Below, one piece after another: positions 9,892 to 18,265 of a DNA stretch of 53,673 nt; position 1 is the first letter of the stretch; every line of letters begins with the position of its first letter. Source of the DNA: Desulfobacteraceae bacterium (GTDB lineage: Bacteria > Desulfobacterota > Desulfobacteria > Desulfobacterales > Desulfococcaceae); NCBI GenBank assembly GCA_011390755.1, contig JAABRU010000024.1, positions 1-53,673 of the forward strand, given 5' to 3'. Position numbers and translations under genes: made by a program. Under the pieces are notes generated by a model that saw only the letters and a program-made list of their open reading frames with translations, ran no database searches and was not told the origin of the DNA.

Positions 9892-12069
9892 ATGACAGCG
9901 CAAACCCCCACCACATCCGCCCCGGAATCTTCCAAAGGAAAAATGTCTATCCAGCAGTTCCTGGAAATTCCCTGGCTCGGTCTCCGCTCCGATCTCCTGC
10001 TCTTTCCCGGGCCTACGGATTATGACGGACAGCGTTCCTGGATTCTGGAAGATCCGGTACGGGGCAACAATTTCCGTCTGGGACATGCCGAAGGCGAACT
10101 GCTCTACCGTCTGACCACGCAGCCGGATGCGGATGCGGCCCTGTCCCATCTTTACAAAACAACCCCCCTGCGCCCGACTTTGCAGGAAGCTGCCTCCTTT
10201 ATCACCATGCTGCAAAGGGAAGCCCTTGCCATCCTTCCGCCCGAAACCGTTGTTGCACAGGAAAGCCGGAAAAAAACAATGGGAAATCCCACTTTTCTGG
10301 AGCAGCTGAAACAGGGTAATATCATTTTCCGCATTCCTCTCATGCGACCGGATAAATTCCTCACGCGCACCCATGCATGGGTTTCCCTGCTCTGGTCGCC
10401 GGTACTTCGCTGGATATACCTTTTCTGCGGACTTCTGGGGCTGACCCTGACTCTGCAGGAAATGGAAATTTACCTGAAAACCGTCAACTATCTTTTTACT
10501 CCCCAGGGCTGGCTTTCCTTTATTCTCTGTCTGGCACTGCTCAAAACCGGGCATGAATTTGCCCATGCCTATACCGCCAAATCCTTAGGGCTTCATGTGC
10601 GAAGCATCGGCATACTTTTTATCATTATCTGGCCACTTTTTTATACAGACACGACAGATGTATGGAAAATACCGGATCGGCGCAGGCGGATTTGGGTCAG
10701 TGCAGCGGGAGTAATTTTTGAAATTGTGGTGGCCGGAATTGCACTGCTGCTGTGGGCACTGCTGCCGGACGGCATTCTCCGCAGTCTCATGTTTTTCCTT
10801 TCCGGCACGTCCATCCTTTCTTCCGTATTCATCAACCTGAATCCTTTTATGCGCTATGACGGCTATTACGTCCTCATGGATATGTGGGGGGTGGATAACC
10901 TGCGTCCCCGTTCTTTTGCCATGCTGCGCCATTTTTTCCGCCGTCTTTTTTTGGACTGGAAAGGTCCTGCTCCGGAAATTCATCCCCACCGGGGCCGTCT
11001 AATTGTTTACGGATTTCTGGCCATGCTCTACCGTATTTTCATCGGTATCACCATTGCTTTGGCTGTATATTATCTTTTTTTCCCCCTGCTGGGGCTGCTG
11101 ATATTTTTTGCAGAAATATGGCTTTTTCTTCTCCGGCCCCTGTGGATGGAAATCCGTGCGCTTATTATAAACCGTAAATATTTCGGTGCAAAACACCGCC
11201 TGCTGCTCAGCATGTCTTTTTTTCTGGCTTTTGGGGCTTTTCTGCTGCTGCCCCTGCCCCGCAGCGAAAATGTTCCGGCCCTCCTGATGTTCAAAGATGC
11301 CGCAGAAATAAAAGCCCCTGCTGCCGGAGAAGTGCAGACGGAAATGCCGCAGGAAGGAAGATATGTCAAAGCCGGGGAGCTGCTGCTGCGTATCAGCAGC
11401 GATGCTTTGGAATATGAAATGCGGCAGACAAAATTTGATTTGCAGGGAGTCCGTGCCACCATCCGCAGCCTGGGCAGCGGCGGAGAACAGGGCGCTCACC
11501 GGAGCTGGCTGATTGCAGAAGAAGAACGTCTGCGCATTTCTTTGGAAAAATACAAAGAGGCCCTGGCCCAACTGGAAGTCCGCGCCCCGCTAAGCGGAGA
11601 AATCAGAGATGTCAACCCGGATCTGTATCAGGGGGCCTTTGTGGCCAAAGATACCCCTGTCTGCACCCTTTCCGATCCCGCAAAGCATGAAATCCGGGCA
11701 TTTGTTCATGAAAAACTTGTGACGGATATTCCTGCTGCGGAAAAACTGCAATCGGAAGTGCGTTTTGCCGCACCGGAACTTCCGAAAACGGAAGCGGAAT
11801 TTCTCAGCAAAAGTCTTTTCCCGGTGCAGCACCTGCCCAATAACAGTCTTTTTGATTTTGCGGGCGGTTCTATTGTATCTGTGCAGGATATGTTCGGTAT
11901 CCGTCCCAGAGATGCCTATTTTGCCTATACTTTCCGCGTAACAGATGTTCCTCTGCAATCTGCACACGGAATGCCCGCATGGCTGGAAATACCGCTGGAA
12001 AAAAAATCTTTTTCAGGTGATATTATCCGGCAGATATGGCAGAAAATATTGGAACGGGGGTTTTTCTAG
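9892..12069 (+). CDS. PqqD-like / M50 site-2 protease / HlyD-like fusion membrane protein
   Basis: The protein has 725 residues. The ATG at 9892 has no clear ribosome site, and an ATG at 9943 with AAAGGA just upstream is a good alternative. Residues of about 30-120 resemble a PqqD or RiPP-recognition-element fold (WILEDP...FRLG...LLYRL). Several membrane helices follow with the M50 zinc site HEFAH (H221-E222-H225) and the second motif NPFMRYDGYY with D323, so the site-2 protease active site looks complete. After more helices and a basic stretch comes a single-pass HlyD-like part (about 450-690) with lipoyl-like KAPAAGE and RAPLSGE half-motifs around a coiled coil. Such fusions are known beside large exported proteins and peptide-maturation systems. 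It probably recognises and trims an N-terminal leader, perhaps that of the LEPR-XLL protein, and helps pass it on. The substrate is inferred. Confidence 0.8.
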   Translation: MTAQTPTTSAPESSKGKMSIQQFLEIPWLGLRSDLLLFPGPTDYDGQRSWILEDPVRGNNFRLGHAEGELLYRLTTQPDADAALSHLYKTTPLRPTLQEAASFITMLQREALAILPPETVVAQESRKKTMGNPTFLEQLKQGNIIFRIPLMRPDKFLTRTHAWVSLLWSPVLRWIYLFCGLLGLTLTLQEMEIYLKTVNYLFTPQGWLSFILCLALLKTGHEFAHAYTAKSLGLHVRSIGILFIIIWPLFYTDTTDVWKIPDRRRRIWVSAAGVIFEIVVAGIALLLWALLPDGILRSLMFFLSGTSILSSVFINLNPFMRYDGYYVLMDMWGVDNLRPRSFAMLRHFFRRLFLDWKGPAPEIHPHRGRLIVYGFLAMLYRIFIGITIALAVYYLFFPLLGLLIFFAEIWLFLLRPLWMEIRALIINRKYFGAKHRLLLSMSFFLAFGAFLLLPLPRSENVPALLMFKDAAEIKAPAAGEVQTEMPQEGRYVKAGELLLRISSDALEYEMRQTKFDLQGVRATIRSLGSGGEQGAHRSWLIAEEERLRISLEKYKEALAQLEVRAPLSGEIRDVNPDLYQGAFVAKDTPVCTLSDPAKHEIRAFVHEKLVTDIPAAEKLQSEVRFAAPELPKTEAEFLSKSLFPVQHLPNNSLFDFAGGSIVSVQDMFGIRPRDAYFAYTFRVTDVPLQSAHGMPAWLEIPLEKKSFSGDIIRQIWQKILERGFF

Positions 12070-12072
12070 TTT

Positions 12073-12216
12073 CAGTAGATCGAAAAGTTTCCCCCGGATA
12101 CGGTTTTACGACTGTCCCGGAGTGCAAAAATTATATTTTTGAACGGCCGCAGCTCCCCGTTGCCCCATGCAAAAATACAATTTTTGCACTCCTCCGGAAA
12201 CTTTTCGATCTGCTGA
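12073..12216. repeat. Dispersed inverted repeat, family A copy 1
   Basis: The outer arms are CAGTAGATCGAAAAGTTT and AACTTTTCGATCTGCTGA, with an inner GGAGTGCAAAAATT/AATTTTTGCACTCC pair. Other copies lie at 17323-17353 (half), 28161-28323, 38529-38668 and 40911-41192. It sits directly after the stop codon of the M50 gene. Confidence 0.75.
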
Positions 12217-12545
12217 GTTTATATGAAAGTGTCTGCGAAAAACCGGCCCTTCGGCCTAAATTTTCGCACTCCGTGCAGCTTTCATGCTTCGTTGTGAATG
12301 CATATGAAAGTCCCCTGTAGAGACGCACGGTGTGCGTCTTCTGCGGTGTGCGTCTCTGCGGTGTGCGTCTTCTGCAGTGTGCGTCTTCTGCGGTGTATTT
12401 TCATGCTTCGTTGTGAGTCAGGGCTCATGGCCGTTTATATGAAAGTGTCTGCGAAAAACCGGCCTCCGCCTTAATTTTCGCACTCCGCGCAGCTTTCATG
12501 CTTCGTTGTGAGTCAGGGCTCATGGCCGTTTATATGAAAGTCTGT
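12217..12545. repeat. Two copies of repeat family C flanking a 16-bp tandem repeat
   Basis: Family C (ATATGAAAGTGTCTGCGAAA to TTTTCGCACTCCG...CTTTCATGCTTCGTTGTGA) occurs at about 12218-12310 and 12430-12541. Between them, 12330-12392 holds four abutting units of GTGTGCGTCTTCTGCG, one of them a base shorter. A related copy, interrupted, lies at 36932-37094. No gene is present in the 12070-12651 spacer. Confidence 0.65.
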
Positions 12546-12553
12546 CACCCTGG

Positions 12554-12579
12554 GGTGCGTTAGCGAGGCGTAACGCACC
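12554..12579. repeat. Hairpin GGTGCGTTA/TAACGCACC
   Basis: A perfect 9-bp inverted repeat with an eight-base loop. Similar GTGCGT/ACGCAC hairpins occur at 17391-17414 and, degraded, near 37118-37145. No T-tract follows, so it is not called a terminator. Confidence 0.55.
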
Positions 12580-12651
12580 TTATTACGCTGTTCAATCATG
12601 GCCCTTTACAGGATTCAAAAAAGACAATCAGTTACAGAACGGGAGGAAAAA

Positions 12652-15600
12652 ATGAAAAAATATCCGGTATGCTTTATTCTCTTTTTTTTTGTTTCAGCAA
12701 ATGTGGCTTTTGCCAAACCTGTTACTTTGGGTAATGCAAAACAGGCGGCGTTTACATGGATGAGTCAGCTTAAAGGCGAAAGACTGAATGCGGGGGATAT
12801 TTCCGGGGCATTGACCGAAAACAGTGGGGATGACCCGGCCTATTTCATATTCAATTTCCATCCCGAAGGCTGGGTTATTATATCGTCAGATGATATTGCC
12901 CATCCTGTCATCGGTTATTCCGAAACCGGGCATTATTCTCCGGAAAACAGTCCGCCTGCATTCAAAGGCTGGATGAGAGGGGTGAGTCGTGAAATCAGAA
13001 ATGCCACAAAAAAGGGCATAAAATCATCTGCAAAAAACAGAGATGCCTGGGAAAGACTGGAAGAACCCGGAAATCTTATCACGCGAAGAGCACAGGGGAG
13101 CAGATCCGCAGGCCCTCTCCTGCAGACAGCATGGGATCAGAATCAGTATTATAATGAACAGTGCCCCGCCGATCCCAATGCCCCCTGGTATGCCGGTGGT
13201 CATGCTTTTGCCGGATGCGTGGCAACAGCAATGGCGCAGGTTATGAAATATCATAATTATCCGGCGCAGGGATTCGGAAGTCACAGTTACAGTCATTCTG
13301 CTTACGGCACTCTCTCTGCCGATTTCGGCAATACATATTACGACTGGGCAGCCATGCCCAATTCCATATCATCCTCCAATTATGAAATTGCAAAACTCAT
13401 ATATCACTGCGGTGTCTCTGTTAATATGGATTTTGGCACCGACGGCTCAAGCGGAAGTTCTTCTGTTGCTGCAAATTCTTTAAAAAAATACTTTAAATAT
13501 GATGATTCGGTTTTTTATGCCCAAAAAAGTGATTACACTGCCGCAGACTGGATAAATATGCTCAAAAGCAATCTGGATGCCGGACAGCCGGTTATCTACG
13601 GGGGCGAGGGAGCAACCGGGGGACATGCCTTTGTATGCGACGGTTATCAGAATACAGATTATTTTCATTTTAATATGGGATGGAGTAATGCGGGGGACGG
13701 ATATTTTTATCTTGGCAGTATAACACCGCAAACCGGCAGCGGTACTTATAATTTCACATCCGGGCAGGATGCTGTTTTCAATATCCGGCCTTCTGTAAAA
13801 CCCAATCTCAGCTTTCCCTATTATCAGGGGTTTGAAACAGGTGCGGTTCCTGCTGAATGGAGTACATCCGGCAACCGTGTTTCAATATCTTCAGCACAGG
13901 TTTATAACGGTTCATACAGTCTGCTGATGGGAACAACTAACGGGGTGGGATATAATATAAATTCTGCTACATTAAAAATAAATGTCCCTGAAAACGGTCA
14001 TCTGGCATTCAGAGTTAAAAGAGGATATTCACCATACAGTTCTCCTTATAATTATCAAAAGGCTGTTATCAAATCAGAATTCGGGGATTCTGTTTTTTAT
14101 ACTTTTTTTGATGAAAATGACGGAGATAATAATGACATTCAATGGCAGGAATTTTCTCTTGACCTGTCATCCTGGAAAAATGAGGTTGTAAAACTTTATT
14201 TTGAGCAATTCAATTCCGATACTTATAATTCCCAGTGGATGTACATTGACGGTGTTGAAATAACCGGAACATCCGCGCAGATTCCCCAAGTCTCATGGAA
14301 TGTCGCGGCATCTTCCCAGAGCGTTTCGGAAAATGCGGGAACAGCAACCTATACTGCCCGGCTGAATACGGCCTCAAATGAAAATATCATTATCCCCTTC
14401 ACCGTAGGCGGAACGGCCATAGGAGGCGGCACAGATCACAGTCTGGTAAACGGAAGTATTACCATCTATGCAAATTCGGTTTCCGCATCCAAAACTTTTT
14501 CAATTATCAATGACACTTCAAAAGAATCAGATAAGACAGTTATCCTTACTATGATAAAACCGAATAATGCAACTTTGGGAACACCTTCAAATCTGACCAT
14601 TACCATTGAAGATGATGATGATGACAGCCCCGATCCGGATATATATGAATCCAACAACACCGAAGCAGCCGCATTTAACATGCCCCTTTCCTTTTCCGCC
14701 AATGCTGCAACAGTAACACCTGTGAAGACAACAATCCACAGCACTTCGGATATTGATTTTTTTACAATATCTCTGCCTTCGGGATATGATTACACCCTGT
14801 CTTCAAGAGTCCATGACAGCAACAGCAGCGGAGACGGAAAAACTTATACATGCAATGTAAAATATTCATATAAAACAGGTGTATGGTCATCAGCATATGA
14901 TACGCAGTCTCCCGATATTACCGTAAATGACGGCGGCAGGGTATTTTTCAAAGTCGAACCCTACAGTTCCGGCAGTATGGGAACCTATGCACTTGAAATC
15001 AGTATCAGCAGAACAGAACACCCCGATCCTGCTGTTCTTTCGGTAACACCTTCTTACAGAAATATTTCTGCCAACAGCGGCCGGACATCTTTTTCCGTAA
15101 GCAATACCGGAGACGGCAGCATGTCCTGGTCTGCAAATACAAGTGAAGACTGGCTCTTTTTTGAATATGAAGCGTCCATCCTTTATGTAAATTTTCTCGC
15201 CAATTCAGGCAGTGAAAGAACCGGATATATCACAATCACAGCTCCGGGAGCAGAAAACAGCCCGCAGACGGTTCAGATCATACAGGCGGCAGGCGTTTCC
15301 TATTCTCCGGACACTTATGAAGCCAATAATACGGAATCCGATGCAGCGCACCTGTCTCCCGATTTCACAGACAGTTCGGCATATGTGAAGACAGCCGGAG
15401 CCAATATTCATAACAGTGAGGATAAGGATTATTACATCATCAGCTTTGAAGCAGGCTATGATTACACGGTTTCCGCCCGTGTTCAGGACGCTGACAGCAG
15501 CAATGACGGTCAGATCTATTCCTGTGATGTCAAATTTTCATACAAACAGGGAACAGACTGGTTCGGGGATTATGATATTTCCGCTTCGGGTGAAATGAGT

Positions 15601-17247
15601 GTCAGTGGCGGCAGTGTACTGATATTTAAGGTAATACCCGGTATGGCGGGACAAATGGGAACCTATGCAGATGATCTGACGGTAACAAGAACAGCAACGG
15701 TCCCTGCAGTATTATCGCTTACGCCTTCTTCTCAGAATGTTTCGGCATTCAGCGGTTTTGCGCAGTTTGCAGTTACAAACAGCGGACAGGGGGCAATGAC
15801 ATGGACCGCCTACACCTATGATAACTGGCTGTTTGTCAGTTATGATGAAAATTATATCTATGCATACTGTCTTGACAATTACTCCTCTGAACGGACAGGA
15901 TATATAACCGTAAATTCTCCGGAAGCAGGCAGCAGCCAGGTAACTGTAATCCAGGCTGCCGGTTCCGCTCTCACTGCCGACAGTTATGAAAGCAATGACA
16001 GCAAGGATTCTGCTGCTTCTCTTTCTGCAAATTTCGCAGATAATTCTGCAACAGTCAAAACCGTCGGGGCAAATCTTCATAATGGGACAGATGCGGACTA
16101 TTACAGACTTGATCTGGATTCGGGATATAATTATACCATCTACGCAAGGGGGCATGACAGTTACAGCAGTTCGGACGGGGAAGAATACGGATGTGATATT
16201 CGGATATTATATGATACCGGAGCAGGTTCGGCATACTATTATGATACCGAACTTCCGACAATTGAGATTTTAGGCGGAGGCACGGTATGGTTTCATACGG
16301 AAGCCTTTTACACCGGAGAAACAGGAACCTATGCCCTTGAGATTCACATAGCCCGTGTACCTTCAGACAACATATTGCCATTTTTGTATATAAATCCGCC
16401 ATTGGAGAAGAGGTTTGTATCATACACCCCAAAATGGCTGAATTATTTTATAATAAATCTCGGTAGCGGGACACTGAACTGTTCTGCCGAAAGTTCGCAG
16501 GACTGGCTTTATACCTATGTTGACGGAAATGTTCTTTTTGTTCACCGTACTTATAACTTCGGAGCAGAAAGAACCGCTGTTATTACAGTACGTGATGAAA
16601 ATGCCTTACACAGCCCGCGGACAATTGAAATTGTTCAGGAAGCCGGTGTTGCAGTGTCTGCGGATGCCTATGAAAACAATGACAGTGAGTTACAGGCTTA
16701 TCCGCTGGCTGCGGTTTTTTCTGATGACAGGGCAAATATCAAAACGGAAAATGCAGGCATTCACAGCTTTTCCGATACAGATTACTATAAACTGACATTG
16801 GATGCAGGATATGATTACACTGTTTCAGCAAGGCTTCATGACAGATACGACAGGGCAGATGAAAAGGATTATACCTGTGATTCCAAATTCTATTATACCG
16901 CCGGAGACGGCGTTACCCATGGTGAATATGATACGCAGGCAGAGGTTTTTCAGGTTCAAAACGGCGGCACGGTATATTTCAGGACAGAACCCTGGACATA
17001 CGGAGAGGCCGGAACATATGCTCTTGAAATCACAGTAAGCCGAACACGGATAATAACAAAGGGGGATATTGACAGCCGCGACGGGGTTACACTCAGTGAT
17101 GCGGTTATTGCCCTTCAGACAGTCGCGGGAATACATCCGGGAGTTACCCTCAATCCCGACAGTGATGTCAACGGTGATTTGAAAATCGGCATGGAAGAGG
17201 CGATATATGTTCTTACAGTTGTTTCAGGACTCAGAACCGGGCCCTGA
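12652..17247 (+). CDS. Secreted C10 (streptopain-like) cysteine peptidase with Calx-beta, PPC/BACON repeats and dockerin-like tail
   Basis: The start at 12652 has GGGAGG five bases upstream and gives a clear Sec signal peptide (about residues 1-21). The protein has 1531 residues. Order: Spi-like propeptide (about 22-150), C10 peptidase with catalytic C189 (GCVATAMAQVM) and H325 (GGHAFVCDGY), a jelly-roll-like domain, a Calx-beta domain (about 545-660), then alternating pre-peptidase (PPC) domains (YESNNTE type) and BACON domains (QDWLxxxY...ERTGYITV) until about 1460. The end (about 1472-1531) has two EF-hand-like dockerin segments (DIDSRDGVTLSDAVIALQT and DVNGDLKIGMEEAIYVL). It lies between the M50 and adaptor genes of the envelope locus but is flanked by repeats on both sides, so it may have been inserted there. 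Proteolysis outside the cell is very likely; its target is unknown. Confidence 0.88.
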   Translation: MKKYPVCFILFFFVSANVAFAKPVTLGNAKQAAFTWMSQLKGERLNAGDISGALTENSGDDPAYFIFNFHPEGWVIISSDDIAHPVIGYSETGHYSPENSPPAFKGWMRGVSREIRNATKKGIKSSAKNRDAWERLEEPGNLITRRAQGSRSAGPLLQTAWDQNQYYNEQCPADPNAPWYAGGHAFAGCVATAMAQVMKYHNYPAQGFGSHSYSHSAYGTLSADFGNTYYDWAAMPNSISSSNYEIAKLIYHCGVSVNMDFGTDGSSGSSSVAANSLKKYFKYDDSVFYAQKSDYTAADWINMLKSNLDAGQPVIYGGEGATGGHAFVCDGYQNTDYFHFNMGWSNAGDGYFYLGSITPQTGSGTYNFTSGQDAVFNIRPSVKPNLSFPYYQGFETGAVPAEWSTSGNRVSISSAQVYNGSYSLLMGTTNGVGYNINSATLKINVPENGHLAFRVKRGYSPYSSPYNYQKAVIKSEFGDSVFYTFFDENDGDNNDIQWQEFSLDLSSWKNEVVKLYFEQFNSDTYNSQWMYIDGVEITGTSAQIPQVSWNVAASSQSVSENAGTATYTARLNTASNENIIIPFTVGGTAIGGGTDHSLVNGSITIYANSVSASKTFSIINDTSKESDKTVILTMIKPNNATLGTPSNLTITIEDDDDDSPDPDIYESNNTEAAAFNMPLSFSANAATVTPVKTTIHSTSDIDFFTISLPSGYDYTLSSRVHDSNSSGDGKTYTCNVKYSYKTGVWSSAYDTQSPDITVNDGGRVFFKVEPYSSGSMGTYALEISISRTEHPDPAVLSVTPSYRNISANSGRTSFSVSNTGDGSMSWSANTSEDWLFFEYEASILYVNFLANSGSERTGYITITAPGAENSPQTVQIIQAAGVSYSPDTYEANNTESDAAHLSPDFTDSSAYVKTAGANIHNSEDKDYYIISFEAGYDYTVSARVQDADSSNDGQIYSCDVKFSYKQGTDWFGDYDISASGEMSVSGGSVLIFKVIPGMAGQMGTYADDLTVTRTATVPAVLSLTPSSQNVSAFSGFAQFAVTNSGQGAMTWTAYTYDNWLFVSYDENYIYAYCLDNYSSERTGYITVNSPEAGSSQVTVIQAAGSALTADSYESNDSKDSAASLSANFADNSATVKTVGANLHNGTDADYYRLDLDSGYNYTIYARGHDSYSSSDGEEYGCDIRILYDTGAGSAYYYDTELPTIEILGGGTVWFHTEAFYTGETGTYALEIHIARVPSDNILPFLYINPPLEKRFVSYTPKWLNYFIINLGSGTLNCSAESSQDWLYTYVDGNVLFVHRTYNFGAERTAVITVRDENALHSPRTIEIVQEAGVAVSADAYENNDSELQAYPLAAVFSDDRANIKTENAGIHSFSDTDYYKLTLDAGYDYTVSARLHDRYDRADEKDYTCDSKFYYTAGDGVTHGEYDTQAEVFQVQNGGTVYFRTEPWTYGEAGTYALEITVSRTRIITKGDIDSRDGVTLSDAVIALQTVAGIHPGVTLNPDSDVNGDLKIGMEEAIYVLTVVSGLRTGP

Positions 17248-17309
17248 TTAATGCTGAATGATTAATGCTGAATGATTAATGCTGAATGATTAATGCTGAA
17301 TGCTGAATG
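17247..17309. repeat. 14-bp tandem repeat ATTAATGCTGAATG
   Basis: Four perfect abutting units run from 17247 to 17302, with a partial unit after. They start at the last base of the peptidase stop codon. Confidence 0.85.
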
Positions 17310-17322
17310 ATTACAGTATGTA

Positions 17323-17353
17323 GCACTCCTCCGGAAACTTTTCGATCTACTGA
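17323..17353. repeat. Family A half element
   Basis: Only the right arm is present (GCACTCCTCCGGAAACTTTT followed by CGATCTACTGA). The left arm is missing, so this is a truncated copy. Confidence 0.7.
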
Positions 17354-17464
17354 TAATTCATGGCAGTTTGTCGGAAATAAAAACGGAAGGGTGCGTCAGC
17401 AAAGCGTAACGCACGATAAAACGGGTCCGGAAATTCAGTTCCGGACACAGAAAAAGGAGTAAAA

Positions 17465-18265
17465 ATGAAAAAAAATTGTATCATCATCGGAACTTTTTTA
17501 TTGAGCCTGTTCATATTCTTTTCTTTTACAAATGCCCAGGTCGGCCCCGCGGAAAGCACTGCTGCGGAAGAATCCTCTGCGGAAGAATCCGGAGAATCTG
17601 CCGCATATAAGACCTATCCGGTGCTTTTTGAAGCCAAACACAAAGCCGTTCTTTCTGCCGAACTGGCCGGTTCCCTCACCCGTGTGAAATATGATGTTGG
17701 GGATAATATCAAAAAAGGGGCCGTGATTGCCAGTGTGGACACGGGCGAACTGGCCCTGAAAAGAAAACGCAGTGAACTGGCCCTGAAGCATCTGGAGGTG
17801 CAGGTAAAAGATCTGACAAATCTGAAACAGAAAGGACTGGCCACCAATGATGATCTGGCCAAGGCAAAAATGGAACGGGATGTGACTCGGACAGAAATTG
17901 ATATTTACCGGCGGCAGATCGGAAAATCCAGCATCCGCGCCCCCTTCAACTGCATGGTGGTGCGCCGTCATGTGCAGGCCCATGAATGGGTAACCGAAGG
18001 CCAGCCGGTAATGGATGTGGTCAGCCTGGATACCCTGCGCGCCATGGCCAATATTCCCGCGCATCTGGCAGTGAAACTGAAAAAAGGAAGCACCCATACT
18101 TTCTATGTGCATGATCTGGAGGCCGAGGTCAGCGGAAAAGTGGCGGCAGTAGCCCCGGAAGTGGATGAACGCAGCAATACGGCCCAGGTCATCTGGACGG
18201 TGGAAAAAGGTGAAAAAAATCTGCTGCCGGGCATGAAGGGAGAGGTTCGCATTGAGCAGCATTAA
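17465..18265 (+). CDS. Periplasmic HlyD/RND-type adaptor protein
   Basis: The protein has 266 residues, with AAGGAG upstream of the ATG and a Sec signal peptide ending near FTNAQ. After an acidic, alanine-rich stretch it shows the adaptor fold: a first lipoyl half (LAGSLTRVKYDVGDNIKKGA), a helical hairpin (about 95-145), a second lipoyl half beginning SIRAPFNCMV, and a beta-barrel ending LLPGMKGEVRI. It is shorter than typical adaptors (about 350-450) and has no membrane anchor beyond the signal. It overlaps the next gene by 14 bases, so the two are co-translated and probably work together in the envelope conduit. The partner channel is likely the TolC-like protein at 2210. Confidence 0.85.
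   Translation: MKKNCIIIGTFLLSLFIFFSFTNAQVGPAESTAAEESSAEESGESAAYKTYPVLFEAKHKAVLSAELAGSLTRVKYDVGDNIKKGAVIASVDTGELALKRKRSELALKHLEVQVKDLTNLKQKGLATNDDLAKAKMERDVTRTEIDIYRRQIGKSSIRAPFNCMVVRRHVQAHEWVTEGQPVMDVVSLDTLRAMANIPAHLAVKLKKGSTHTFYVHDLEAEVSGKVAAVAPEVDERSNTAQVIWTVEKGEKNLLPGMKGEVRIEQH

Noticed and set aside
12330..12392. Regular repeats that could be a CRISPR
   Set aside because: The 16-bp units abut without spacers and no cas genes are nearby; it is a simple tandem repeat.
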